Positions 21,810 through 30,076 of a DNA stretch of 64,000 bases are shown here, piece by piece; positions within the stretch are counted from its first letter, which is position 1, and every line of letters starts with the position of its first letter. The translations under genes were made by a program, and so were the position numbers. The notes below the pieces were generated by a model. That model was not told the DNA's origin, did not search any database, and saw nothing but the letters and a program-made list of their open reading frames with translations. This DNA is from Thermococcus chitonophagus. Lineage in GTDB: Archaea > Methanobacteriota_B > Thermococci > Thermococcales > Thermococcaceae. The stretch covers positions 310,001 through 374,000 of the forward strand of contig NZ_CP015193.1 of NCBI RefSeq assembly GCF_002214605.1, in the 5' to 3' direction.

Positions 21810-22368
21810 GGTATCTTACGGAACTGCAATTGCTATGGGTCTGATAAAAGCTAAACTCCTTGCGAGGCCGACTACGGCCTATTTAATGACATACTATGAG
21901 GGTAAATGCTTGAACGATTGTAAGTTCTGCCCCCAGGCGAGATCAAGCAGAGCAAGTGCCGATAAGCTCTCAAGGGTCACGTGGCCAGCGTTTGATTTGT
22001 CCCAAGTCGTTGAGAATATAGCTGAGGTGTACGAGAGAGGAGGTATTGTGTCCCTATTTGCGTTTACACCAATCAAGGGGACTCCACTTGAGAATCACGC
22101 ATCTCCCCCCGTAAAGAGGTACCGCCGGATTCAGTGGGCTCACTATCTCATAAAGACAGGAAAAGCAACTTTAGAGGATTTTGAGTTCGATGAAGATGGT
22201 AACTTAGTGGGATTTCCCAGGGATATAGTTAATCCAATGGCCTTCGTAACCCAGGGATGTCCCTGGTGCAACAGGCCTTACTATAACGAGAGACCTGGCA
22301 AAGAGCCTTACAACTTTCCGAGTTCTGAGATGGTTGAGCTTGAAAATATTAAGAGAGAGCTATTCTAG
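21799..22368 (+). CDS. Radical SAM-like protein with internal deletion
   Basis: A 189-residue frame with the radical SAM cluster motif CLNDCKFC (Cys 37, 41, 44) near the N-terminus and a C-terminal GCPWCNRPYYNERPG segment (Cys 154, 157). Biotin-synthase-like radical SAM proteins need about 280-330 residues to build the six-strand half barrel. Here the early strand region (VVENIAEVY, to residue ~79) runs straight into a late-strand motif GGIVSLFAFTPIKGTP (about 81-96). About 100 or more residues, including most SAM-contacting strands, seem to be missing, yet the frame is intact. It is probably inactive as a radical enzyme, or a remnant under decay. It follows the MFS gene in an apparent operon and converges with the PhoU-TrkA_C pair. 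Confidence 0.65.
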   Translation: MKVRVSYGTAIAMGLIKAKLLARPTTAYLMTYYEGKCLNDCKFCPQARSSRASADKLSRVTWPAFDLSQVVENIAEVYERGGIVSLFAFTPIKGTPLENHASPPVKRYRRIQWAHYLIKTGKATLEDFEFDEDGNLVGFPRDIVNPMAFVTQGCPWCNRPYYNERPGKEPYNFPSSEMVELENIKRELF

Positions 22369-22947
22369 CTCTTCTTCCTCCTCTGACTTCTCATTTGAAA
22401 GCTCTCTAAGCTTATCTATCCCCGCTCCAACCGCTATTAAGACGTCTCCCTCTTTTATTGTTTCATCGCTAGAGGGATTGTATATGTATCTGTTCCCTCT
22501 CTTGATTGCTATCAGCCTCACTCCAATCTTTGAGGGCAGTTTTAACTGTTTAAGGGTTTGTCCGATTAATATTGAGCCTGCATGAACCTTAACTCTTCCA
22601 ATCTCTTCCTCAACATCATGCATTATCTTTCTTATTATTGGGTGAGGCTCGACATCTCTCAGTACTATATCTGCAATTTCGTAAGCGGAATCACTTATCT
22701 GCTCGTTTATCGTGGCCATTTCTATAACACTTAGCATGCTTTCGGGATCATCCAGGTTTTTTGCTGCCCTTAATGCTAACTTTTTCACTTTTAGCGTTAG
22801 CTCATCAATTTTCTCCTCAAGAAGATAAACTTCCTCCGCTATCTCCTCGCTATTGTACATAACGGAGGAAAGCGCTAAGTCCACCATTAGAGAGGAAAGA
22901 TTCTTCATTTCGATTAAACAGTCCTTAATCTCTTCTAACTCTTTCAT
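22360..22947 (-). CDS. PhoU-TrkA_C (RCK_C) domain protein, copy 2
   Basis: A 195-residue soluble protein. The N-terminal ~100 residues are a PhoU-like helical bundle (EEIAEEVYLLEEKIDELTLKVKK is typical), and the C-terminal part is a TrkA_C/RCK_C ligand-binding domain with VHAGSILIGQTLKQLKLPSKIGVRLIAIKRG-type strands and an EGDVLIAVG end. It is paralogous to the adjacent gene at 22925-23551 and starts inside it (23 bp overlap). No channel gene adjoins, so they may regulate a cation transporter in trans or act as a heteromer. The very acidic EKSEEEEELE tail is unusual. Confidence 0.75.
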   Translation of the reverse strand: MKELEEIKDCLIEMKNLSSLMVDLALSSVMYNSEEIAEEVYLLEEKIDELTLKVKKLALRAAKNLDDPESMLSVIEMATINEQISDSAYEIADIVLRDVEPHPIIRKIMHDVEEEIGRVKVHAGSILIGQTLKQLKLPSKIGVRLIAIKRGNRYIYNPSSDETIKEGDVLIAVGAGIDKLRELSNEKSEEEEELE

Positions 22948-23551
22948 TTCCTATCACCCTGATTACCCCTCTTGCAATTTCCTTCAGTTGATCTATTGAT
23001 GTCCTAGTTCCTCTACCTATGAGTATATCTCCTGCTCTTATCTTAAACTCCTTATCAGGTCCAAATATCCATCTCTTTCCTCTCCTGACAGCTATAATCC
23101 AAACTCCTGTGTTGCTGGCAAGTTCAAGTTCTCCTAGTGTTCTTCCAACTAGTATAGAGTCTGGGGAGACAACTATTCTCCCAATTACTTCTTCTCCCTC
23201 CAAAATAGTTTCCTTTATTATTGGGTGTAGCTCAACTCCCTCAAGAACCATCTTTGCTAAGTCACCTGCAGCATTTGATATGTCCTCTATTGCATTTGCC
23301 ATCTGGAGTATGGTAGTTGCTTGTTCTGCCTCTTTAACATTCCTCGCTGCAAGAACTGTATGGGTCATTAGCTGATAGTTCAGTAAATCCATTCTTTCTT
23401 CGAGTTCTAGAACTTCTTCTGCTATCTCTTTGTCTCCAAAGAGTATTGAGGCATATGCAAGGTCAATCATGAGCTCGACAGTGTTCTTCATTTCTATGAA
23501 TATCTCTTTTACACTCTTAGGTTCGTACCTAAACTCTTCGATATCTTCCAT
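22925..23551 (-). CDS. PhoU-TrkA_C (RCK_C) domain protein, copy 1
   Basis: A 208-residue paralogue of the following gene with the same order: a PhoU-like bundle (EEVLELEERMDLLNYQLM) and then TrkA_C (VSPDSILVGRTLGELELASNTGVWIIAVRRGKRW, ending IRAGDILIGRGT). A related Pyrococcus protein has been structurally studied as I recall, without a settled function. It is first in the two-gene operon. RCK_C domains typically bind nucleotides or divalent cations and control K+ or Mg2+ transport; the ligand here is unknown. Confidence 0.75.
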   Translation of the reverse strand: MEDIEEFRYEPKSVKEIFIEMKNTVELMIDLAYASILFGDKEIAEEVLELEERMDLLNYQLMTHTVLAARNVKEAEQATTILQMANAIEDISNAAGDLAKMVLEGVELHPIIKETILEGEEVIGRIVVSPDSILVGRTLGELELASNTGVWIIAVRRGKRWIFGPDKEFKIRAGDILIGRGTRTSIDQLKEIARGVIRVIGNERVRRD

Positions 23552-23603
23552 CTTTCCTTAACCCCTCCAGGCTATGTAAAGTTAAAAATAATTAAAAGTT
23601 AAC

Positions 23604-24395
23604 TCAGAATACCGAGTTTAACCTCCCACCGTCGACAGGTATCATTGCACCGTTTATATAGGATCCAAGATCACTCGCTAGGAACGCTACGAGATAACCT
23701 ATCTCCTCCGGCTTTCCTAGCCTTCCAAGTGGAATTGGGCTTGCATAGTCTTTTAGGGCTTCCTCGAGAGTTTTACCCTCTCTCTCAGCTTTGTCCTTTG
23801 CGAGCTGTATCACTCTGTCTGTTTCTATTATCCCAGGCATTATCCCATTAACGGTTATTCCTTTAGGCCCAAGCTCCTTTGCCAGCGTCCTCACGAGACC
23901 TGCTAGTGAAATCCTAACCACATTACTCAGTGCGATGTTTGGAATTGGCTCCTTAATTGCAACGCTCGTTAGGTAGATTATTCTGCCGAACTTCTTTCTT
24001 TCCATTCCTGGGACGAGCTCTTTTGTCATGTAAACCGCTGGATATAGGAGAAGATCAACGGCATTCTCCCAGTCTTCCATAGTCATCTCCATGAAGTACC
24101 CCGGCTTTGGCCCTCCAGTAGAATAGAAGAAGATATCTGGATCGCCAATGTCCTTGACCTCTCTAACTGCTCTTGCGAGATCCTCCCTCTTGGTTAAATC
24201 GGCTACTATGTATGAAACGTTAACGTTTGCGACCTCCTTAATTTTTTCTTTGGCCTTCTCTAAGTTATCCTTATTTCTCGAGAGAAGTATCACGTCAGCC
24301 CCCGCAATTGCCAGAACTTTTGCCACTCCAAACCCTATCCCCTTGCTTGATGCCGTTGTAAATGCAAGCCTTCCACTGAGATCTATCTTTATCAT
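23604..24395 (-). CDS. Short-chain dehydrogenase/reductase with atypical active site
   Basis: A 263-residue SDR with Rossmann motif TTASSKGIGFG (about residues 12-22) and the C-terminal IPVDGGRLNSV. The usual YxxxK catalytic pair is absent: the expected place reads PNIALSNVVRISLAGLVRT. This matches an SDR subgroup with a similar ALSN-x-x-R segment, so it is not necessarily dead, but the catalytic mechanism is unclear. The oxidoreductase substrate is unknown. ATG 24395 has GGTGGTC upstream and is preferred over TTG 24413. It is divergent from the membrane coiled-coil gene at 24457. Confidence 0.75.
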   Translation of the reverse strand: MIKIDLSGRLAFTTASSKGIGFGVAKVLAIAGADVILLSRNKDNLEKAKEKIKEVANVNVSYIVADLTKREDLARAVREVKDIGDPDIFFYSTGGPKPGYFMEMTMEDWENAVDLLLYPAVYMTKELVPGMERKKFGRIIYLTSVAIKEPIPNIALSNVVRISLAGLVRTLAKELGPKGITVNGIMPGIIETDRVIQLAKDKAEREGKTLEEALKDYASPIPLGRLGKPEEIGYLVAFLASDLGSYINGAMIPVDGGRLNSVF

Positions 24396-24456
24396 CCTAG
24401 ACCACCATTCCAAGTTGCGCGGTAATGTTTAATATCACCTTCGCTAATGTAGGTTG

Positions 24457-25140
24457 ATGGTAATCAAGGAACTTGAGATTGAGGCCAAAAAGTTCGAAGA
24501 GAGGGCAAAAGTTTTGGAGGATGTGCTGGAGAGGCAGGCATCTTCCCTTTCCTCGAAGTATGGATCTAGACTTAGCAGGAACAGGGAGGGTTACATTTAC
24601 ATCCTTTTCATAGTCATGCTTCTCCTGGAGATTCTTGTGTTGGCATTCTTCAGAGCTCGCTTCAAGGTACTCGGTATAAACATTGAGAGTATCATGTACC
24701 TTCTCTTGGCGTTCTTGGCCCTCCTGATACTCATGCTCTTCTTTGGGAGGAGAAAGGGAGAGGAGGGAACTGGAGATATTAGAGAGAAAATCGATGAATA
24801 TAGGAAAGTCAGTAAGTTCTACTCCAGACTCAAAGAAGCCATAGAGAAAGGAAGTAGGGAGGATATAACTAAGCTTGCGGATGAAGTTCTTAAGGATCCC
24901 CTGTTATCTAAGGCATTGGAAAACTCTGGCGTTGGCGATCCTAAGGTTATAGCGTACTCCCTCTATCTCTATGCTAACAGGGATAAGGTTGATAACTCTG
25001 AAGTGGAGGAAGTTAAGAGAATGCTTGGATATCCCTTGAGAAAGTTGTTTGAAGGTGAAGCTGATGAGAGTCGAAGTTCCATCGAGAGAGTACATGAACG
25101 AGCTTTCGAGGGTTTTGAGCAAGGCAGGGATAATGAATAA
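24457..25140 (+). CDS. Unknown two-helix membrane protein with coiled coils
   Basis: I do not recognise this 227-residue protein. An N-terminal heptad-rich helix (about 1-45) precedes two closely spaced membrane segments (about 47-65 and 79-96) and a charged, helical cytoplasmic-type tail with REKIDEYRKVSKFYSRLKEAIEK. The topology would put both ends in the cytoplasm. The 3' end overlaps the next frame by 77 bp in another reading frame, indicating coupled translation. It may be a membrane scaffold for the following soluble acidic protein, which is inference. Confidence 0.6.
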   Translation: MVIKELEIEAKKFEERAKVLEDVLERQASSLSSKYGSRLSRNREGYIYILFIVMLLLEILVLAFFRARFKVLGINIESIMYLLLAFLALLILMLFFGRRKGEEGTGDIREKIDEYRKVSKFYSRLKEAIEKGSREDITKLADEVLKDPLLSKALENSGVGDPKVIAYSLYLYANRDKVDNSEVEEVKRMLGYPLRKLFEGEADESRSSIERVHERAFEGFEQGRDNE

Positions 25141-25864
25141 GACGAAGGAGGAGTTAGGTTGGGAGATATCTCATGTGGTTAGTATAAAAAAGAAATTCTC
25201 CGAATTTGGTGGAATAAGCGTTGAGGAGGTTAGAACTAGACTTGAAGAAATTGAAAGTGTATTTAATTCGCTCATGGAGAAACTTAAGGAGCGTGAACTT
25301 TCATTTGAAGAGCTGATAGATGATCCAACTGTTGTGGAGGTTCTTGAGGCGCTTGAGAAAGCTGGGGCAATAGAAATTACTGGGGATGAAAAGATAAAGC
25401 TGGTGAAGGAAGTCCCTTTGGAAGAACTTGAAATTGAAGTTGATTTGCCGATAGAGGAAGTCTGGGACAAAATAGAGGAGCTCGAAGAGGCTGGAGGTAA
25501 ATTAGTTACAGAAGTAAAGCTCGTAAAGCGGTACTATGTAGAGATAATGGAAGTCGAGCTTGAGGCAATTCAAAAAGCTTTGGAGATAGCAGAGGAGTAC
25601 ACCGATGAGGAGTCTCTCCTTGAGTCCACCATTTCGGGGGTCGCCAAGAGTGCACTGGCTCAGGTAATACTTGCCCTTGTGAAGGAAATAAGGAGAAAGG
25701 ATGAACTTTTGGATGTTCTCCTGTCTATGGAGCCAATCAACTTTGAGGGGGACAAGGCAACAATGAGGATATACTTCGACGAAGATGCCATTGAAGACTT
25801 ACTCAAGGAGTTGCAGACATTGGGTTATCTAAAAGTAAAGGGGAACAGGATATGGTTCTACTAA
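25064..25864 (+). CDS. Unknown acidic helical protein
   Basis: I do not recognise the family. The 266-residue protein is strongly acidic with long heptad-type helices, several of the pattern 'EELEIEVDLPIEEVWDKIEELEEAGG', and an LKELQTLGYLKVKGNRIWFY ending that resembles the wing of a winged-helix domain. Similar 'LEKAGAIEITGDEKIKL' segments at about residues 95-112 could be a second winged helix. ATG 25064 follows GGTGAAGCTG and is preferred over the longer frame from 25049. It overlaps the membrane protein gene upstream and converges on the AIM24-like gene (4 bp overlap). Confidence 0.6.
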   Translation: MRVEVPSREYMNELSRVLSKAGIMNKTKEELGWEISHVVSIKKKFSEFGGISVEEVRTRLEEIESVFNSLMEKLKERELSFEELIDDPTVVEVLEALEKAGAIEITGDEKIKLVKEVPLEELEIEVDLPIEEVWDKIEELEEAGGKLVTEVKLVKRYYVEIMEVELEAIQKALEIAEEYTDEESLLESTISGVAKSALAQVILALVKEIRRKDELLDVLLSMEPINFEGDKATMRIYFDEDAIEDLLKELQTLGYLKVKGNRIWFY

Positions 25865-26517
25865 GATTTCGGAAGATATGGCAGTATCCAGCTTAAGAAT
25901 CCATCTAAGCTCCTAGTCTGTATGTAAACATCCCCAGTACCTCTGAACTCAAACACTAGACCTTCACCGCTAAAGAGGGTGCTTTTAAGCCCTCCAACTC
26001 TTTTTATCGTGAAGTCTATTCCTTCTGTAAATGCCACCATGTGTCCTGTGTCTACGATAAGGCTTTCTCCATTGAGCGAGATCTTTTGAATTGCTCCATA
26101 GCTTGATAGGAACACCATCCCTCTACCCCTCATCTCCAAGAGAAATACTCCTTCCCTTCCGATGAAGGTTGTGGCTCCACCAAACTTAACATCTATATCT
26201 ATGTTTTCTGAAGCAGCTATGAATGCTCCGCTCTGTGCGTACAGCTTTCCATCTATCTCGAGCCCTATTATATCCCCAGGATACCCCGGGGCAAATCCAA
26301 CTTTTCCTGGGCCCCTGAAAACGTTAACGAAGAAGCTCTCTCCACCAAGGATTGACCTTTTAAGTGCTCCGAATATTCCTCCCCTTGCTTTGGTCTCTAA
26401 AGAAACCGTTGGATCCATATAAACCATTGCTCCAGCTTCAGCTTGGACAGCCTCTCCAGGGCCGAGTTGAATCTCTAAAAGGGAGAAACTTGGCCTGTGT
26501 TCTATCTTGTACTCCAT
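25861..26517 (-). CDS. TIGR00266/AIM24 family protein
   Basis: A 218-residue all-beta protein of the AIM24/TIGR00266 family. The pattern LGPGEAVQAEAGAMVYMDPTV, then GGIFGALKRSILGGESFFVNVF and GFAPGYPGDI, is characteristic of the trimeric double-stranded beta-helix fold. The biochemical function is unknown in prokaryotes; the yeast mitochondrial homologue supports inner-membrane organisation. It is a single gene, convergent with the acidic protein gene. Confidence 0.8.
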   Translation of the reverse strand: MEYKIEHRPSFSLLEIQLGPGEAVQAEAGAMVYMDPTVSLETKARGGIFGALKRSILGGESFFVNVFRGPGKVGFAPGYPGDIIGLEIDGKLYAQSGAFIAASENIDIDVKFGGATTFIGREGVFLLEMRGRGMVFLSSYGAIQKISLNGESLIVDTGHMVAFTEGIDFTIKRVGGLKSTLFSGEGLVFEFRGTGDVYIQTRSLDGFLSWILPYLPKS

Positions 26518-26559
26518 GGTATCACCGAAATTAATTGGGAAAGGAGGTAATAAACTTTC

Positions 26560-27267
26560 TCAGAAAGTTGGTGCTTCCTCGCCTGTGAGCCTCTTATAGA
26601 GTTCCCTGTACGCCTCGATTAGGTCTCCCTTATCGAACCTGAATACGTCTTTGTCTAAGCTCTTCTTAGTTTCGGCATCCCAGAACCTGCACGTGTCTGG
26701 GCTTATCTCGTCGGCCAGTACTATTTCACCTTTCTTGTTCTTTCCGAACTCGAGCTTGAAGTCCACGAGTATTATTCCTCTCTCAGCGAAGTACCTTTTC
26801 AATATTTCATTAACCTTAAGGGCTATTCTTTCCATCTCTTTAATCTCTTCCTCGCTGACGCCTAGAATCTTTGCGTGGTAGTAATTTATCATTGGATCAT
26901 GGAGCTCATCGCTCTTATAATACAGCTCGACGATAGGTTCTGGCAACTCGTAACCTTCTGGCAGGGGGAGCCTTTTCTTTAAGCTTCCTGCGACAACGTT
27001 TCTCACTACAACTTCGATTGGGTACATCTTGAGCCTCTCAACTATCAGCCTGTTATCTCCAGCAACACCTATGAAATGGGTCTTTATACCGTGCTCCTCA
27101 AGGAGTTTAAATAATCTCGCGGAAATTTGGGCATTCAGCCATCCCTTTCCCTTGAATTTGGCTTTTTTAACTCCATCAAATGCCGTTGCATCATCCTTAA
27201 ACTCCATGATGAATTTGTCCTCGTCAATTGGTATCATTTTCTTTGCCTTTCCCTCGTATATGTCCAT
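26560..27267 (-). CDS. purC: SAICAR synthetase
   Basis: A 235-residue enzyme for step 7 of inosinate synthesis: ATP-dependent joining of CAIR and aspartate. It starts [15 protein letters not shown], the family's nucleotide-binding loop, has [19 protein letters not shown] (about residues 94-112) for substrate phosphate binding, and [31 protein letters not shown] (about 180-210), with catalytic acidic residues. ATG 27267 after GGTGAAAATT is preferred over 27279. It is divergent from purF with about 84 bp between, so both purine genes likely share a regulatory region. Confidence 0.95.
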   Translation of the reverse strand: MDIYEGKAKKMIPIDEDKFIMEFKDDATAFDGVKKAKFKGKGWLNAQISARLFKLLEEHGIKTHFIGVAGDNRLIVERLKMYPIEVVVRNVVAGSLKKRLPLPEGYELPEPIVELYYKSDELHDPMINYYHAKILGVSEEEIKEMERIALKVNEILKRYFAERGIILVDFKLEFGKNKKGEIVLADEISPDTCRFWDAETKKSLDKDVFRFDKGDLIEAYRELYKRLTGEEAPTF

Positions 27268-27351
27268 AATTTTCACCATGTTTATGTAAAAATCATAATC
27301 CTTTTAAGAGTTTTTAAACATATAGTTGGCAAAACAGGGAGAGGTGAAATA
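27268..27351. promoter_or_regulatory. Divergent purC/purF promoter region
   Basis: AT-rich intergenic DNA with two nearby TTTAAAAA/TTTTTAAAC TATA-like tracts (about 27300-27320) that could serve both directions. The purF ribosome site GAGAGGTGA (27340-27348) is clear. A short TTTACATAAA palindrome (about 27279-27290) sits on the purC side; whether it is an operator is unknown. Confidence 0.45.
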
Positions 27352-28680
27352 ATGAGAGAAAAGTGCGGGATATTTGGGGCGTTAACCCAGGAAGCCCCTA
27401 AAAAGGCATATTTCGCTCTCATCGCACTTCAGCATAGGGGTCAGGAGGGGGCGGGGATCAGCTTTTGGAATGGTGGGATTAAGACCGTTAAGGGCCACGG
27501 GTTAGTTTCTGAAGTCTTCAAAGAGAACTCCCTAAATGGTGCTAAGTCCAGGCTTGCAATAGGTCATGTGAGGTACTCAACATCCGGATCGCTGAGCGAG
27601 GTTCAGCCCCTTGAGGTTGAGTGTTGCGGTTATAGACTTGCAATAGTTCATAACGGCACCCTGACTAATTTCCTCCCCGTGAGGAGAAGGTATGAGGAGG
27701 AGGGCTTTAGGTTTAGATCTTCCGTTGATACCGAGCTCATTGGTGTCTCTTTTCTGAGGCACTACAGCGAGCTTAAGGATGAGTTCGAAGCAATGAGAAA
27801 GGTTTTCAACGAAGTTAGAGGGGCTTACTCAATCGTCATGCTCTTTAATGGGAAGCTAATAGTTGCGAGAGATCCAGTTGGTTTTAGGCCTTTAAGCTAT
27901 GGCATTGGTGATGGCCATTATTTTGCCTCTGAGGACTCTGCCCTTAAGATGTTCGGGCTTGAAACAAGAGACGTTGAGCCTGGGGAAGTTTTTGTTGTTG
28001 AAGAGGGTGACGCTTATAGCAAAGTTATTGCAAAGGCTGAGAGAAGGCACTGTGTCTTTGAGTACATATACTTTGCAAGGCCCGACAGCATTATTGACGG
28101 GATAAGCGTTTACTGTGCCCGCTACAGGATGGGCGTTGAGCTCGCCAGGGAGAGCCCTGCTGACGGTGACGTCGTTATTGCTGTCCCCGACTCGGGAAGA
28201 ACCGCCGCATTAGGGTTCGCCCATGAGAGCGGAATTCCATACATGGAAGGATTGATAAAGAACCGTTACATTGGGAGGACTTTTATAATGCCTGCGGGTA
28301 GGGGCTTGAAGGTAAAACTGAAGCTTTCGCCAGTTAAGGAAGTTGTAGATGGGAGGAGGGTAGTGCTTGTTGACGATTCCATAGTTAGGGGCACAACCAT
28401 GACGAGAATAGTGAAAATGCTAAGGGATGCTGGGGCTAAGGAGGTGCACGTTAGGATAGCCTCTCCGCCAATAAGGTATCCCTGCTACATGGGGATTGAC
28501 ATTCCAACGAGGTATGAGCTTATTGCAGCGTGGAGGAGCATTGATGATATAAAGAGAGAGATAGGGGCTGATTCTTTAGCTTACTTGAGCGTTGAAGGAT
28601 TAAAGAGGGCTGTTGGTACCGACAAGCTCTGCATGGCATGTTTAACTGGGGAGTATCCAAAATGGGCGTTTGATTTCTAA
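27352..28680 (+). CDS. purF: Amidophosphoribosyltransferase
   Basis: A 442-residue class II glutamine amidotransferase that makes phosphoribosylamine from PRPP and glutamine, the first step of purine synthesis. The true start is ATG 27352, giving MREKCGIFG, so a four-residue propeptide precedes the catalytic N-terminal Cys. RYSTSGS and the VHNGTLTN loop follow in the glutaminase domain. The PRPP motif [13 protein letters not shown] lies at about residues 339-351. Cys in [14 protein letters not shown], in YPCYMGID and in KLCMACLTG fit the 4Fe-4S site of the long PurF type. A longer open frame upstream to 27127 runs over purC and is not coding. Confidence 0.95.
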   Translation: MREKCGIFGALTQEAPKKAYFALIALQHRGQEGAGISFWNGGIKTVKGHGLVSEVFKENSLNGAKSRLAIGHVRYSTSGSLSEVQPLEVECCGYRLAIVHNGTLTNFLPVRRRYEEEGFRFRSSVDTELIGVSFLRHYSELKDEFEAMRKVFNEVRGAYSIVMLFNGKLIVARDPVGFRPLSYGIGDGHYFASEDSALKMFGLETRDVEPGEVFVVEEGDAYSKVIAKAERRHCVFEYIYFARPDSIIDGISVYCARYRMGVELARESPADGDVVIAVPDSGRTAALGFAHESGIPYMEGLIKNRYIGRTFIMPAGRGLKVKLKLSPVKEVVDGRRVVLVDDSIVRGTTMTRIVKMLRDAGAKEVHVRIASPPIRYPCYMGIDIPTRYELIAAWRSIDDIKREIGADSLAYLSVEGLKRAVGTDKLCMACLTGEYPKWAFDF

Positions 28681-28692
28681 ACGTTTATATCC

Positions 28693-29675
28693 ATGGAATT
28701 TAATGTTACATTTTTCTCTCGAAAGTCTCGTCCTTCAGGCCGGGGAGGAAGTCATGACGGGGAATATGAGCTCGAATCCATAAAGGAGTTCATCAAAAAA
28801 AGATTAGATTTATTGCGATTTTCGGCATCAGAAGGCCTGGAAAGAGCTCATTGATCAACGTCGCATTAAATGAAACTAAATATTCAAGTGTTAAGATTGA
28901 TGCTGCCAAGATATATTCTGAGTTTGGTGAAATTCCAAAAGAAGAAGTAGTCAGGGAGATCCTCAGCGAATTGGTTAAATATTCACCTTCCGAAAAAGTT
29001 CGAGAGATCTTGAGGAGCATAAAAGGTGTAAAAGTTCTTGGAGTGGAGTTTGAGGTAACCCATGAGGTAAGTCTCTCCGAAATCCTTGAGAGGTTGAACT
29101 CTATGGGCAGATTTGGCATAAGCTATTGAAGTGATGAAGCTCAGTACCTTAGGTTCTCAAGAACAGGGTATGATATGCTAATTTCTTGGGCTATAGATGG
29201 GCTTGAAAACGTAACCTTCATCCTAACGGGATCTGAGGTGGGATTGCTTGAGGACTTTCTCAGGCTACATTGATCCAGAATCACCCCTTTTGGAAGGCCC
29301 TATGCCGAAATCAGGCGGAGAGTTATGATTCCTTAAGGAAGGGATTTGAGGAGTTAAACCTCGAAGTTCCAGAAGAAGAGATAAGAGAGGCCGTTGAGGA
29401 GCTTGATGGTATTGTTGGATGGTTAACGCTCTACGGGTACAATTAGGTATCTCGGCTATTTATCAAAGAGGTATGAACTCATAATGAAGATAGTTGCCCA
29501 GGGAACTCATAGGTAGAGTGAAATAGAGGAAAAGCTTGAACTAATAAGCGGGAAAATCGATGACAAAAGATTTTCCGACTTGCTCAAGAATTTAGTTCGT
29601 TACGGCTATCTCGAAAAGAGAGACGGTGGGTACTTCATTCCCGATCCTCTAGTTGAAGTTGTCTTCAGACGTTGA
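28693..29675 (+). pseudogene. Decayed archaeal AAA ATPase (ATPase_2 / DUF234-like)
   Basis: Pieces of one protein lie in shifting frames: EYELESIKEFIKK (from 28762), FGIRRPGKSSLINVALNE (Walker A with Val changed to Pro, about 28821), DEAQYLRFSRTGYDMLISWAIDGLENVTFILTGSE (Walker B, about 29132), DPESPL then GRPYAEIRRRV, SYDSLRKGFEELNLEVPEEEIREAV, and a winged-helix end RFSDLLKNLVRYGYLEKRDGGYF, stopping at 29673-29675. At least four frameshifts and internal stops separate them; one is explained by a missing A in the A7 tract at 28796-28802. Intact members are about 350-400 residues. The open frame at 28851-29129 is only one fragment. The 5' end carries an IS605-like motif. Confidence 0.85.
28725..28756 (+). 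mobile_element. Possible IS200/IS605 right-end relic
   Basis: The string CGTCCTTCAGGCCGGGGAGG with GTCA closely following resembles the conserved 3' end found after tnpB in many archaeal IS200/IS605 elements, the part that becomes the omegaRNA scaffold. The hairpin around TTCA retains five of six pairs. No tnpA, tnpB or left end is present, so this would be a solo relic. The call rests on remembered consensus only. Confidence 0.35.
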
Positions 29676-29710
29676 CAATATTTTTAAGGGTAGTTCGTGA
29701 ATTCTAATTC

Positions 29711-30076
29711 ATGAAAATTGGAAAGACTTTGCAGGTAATTGGGGTCATTGTGGGGGTTTTGTTCTTTGCGCTGGCTTATCTAAAAGTTGGTGGGTGGGTT
29801 TATTTTCTAGCTCTGGCTTCAATTGGGCTGATATACTTTGGGACTGTTTTAGACGCCTTTGAGAACTACAGCGGAAACGCTAGAAAGTTCAGGATACTTG
29901 AGGTAACGATGATCTTGCTCTGTGCGCTCTCCTTTGCGTTTGTGAGTGACTACACTCACTCAACGGCCCTTGGAATCGCTGTGAGTGCTCCTTTTTTAGT
30001 TCTAGCAGGTTACTTCGGAAATAAAGTTAAGGAAAAGAAAACCATTGAGGTCACAATTCTCATGGGTAAATTCTAG
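29711..30076 (+). CDS. Small four-helix membrane protein, unknown
   Basis: A 121-residue protein with about four hydrophobic segments (about residues 8-24, 28-46, 62-78, 84-103) and a basic C-terminal tail. I do not recognise a family. TATA-like TATTTTTAAGG at about 29678-29688 places the transcription start near the ATG, so the mRNA may be leaderless. The end overlaps the AsnRS gene on the other strand by 17 bp. Confidence 0.65.
   Translation: MKIGKTLQVIGVIVGVLFFALAYLKVGGWVYFLALASIGLIYFGTVLDAFENYSGNARKFRILEVTMILLCALSFAFVSDYTHSTALGIAVSAPFLVLAGYFGNKVKEKKTIEVTILMGKF

Noticed and set aside
27127-27351. N-terminal extension of PurF
   Set aside because: It runs antisense to purC, and PurF needs its catalytic Cys close to the N-terminus; ATG 27352 has a good ribosome site.
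28851-29129. 92-codon open frame as an intact small gene
   Set aside because: It starts inside a degenerate Walker A region and is continued by homologous pieces in other frames; it is one fragment of a pseudogene.
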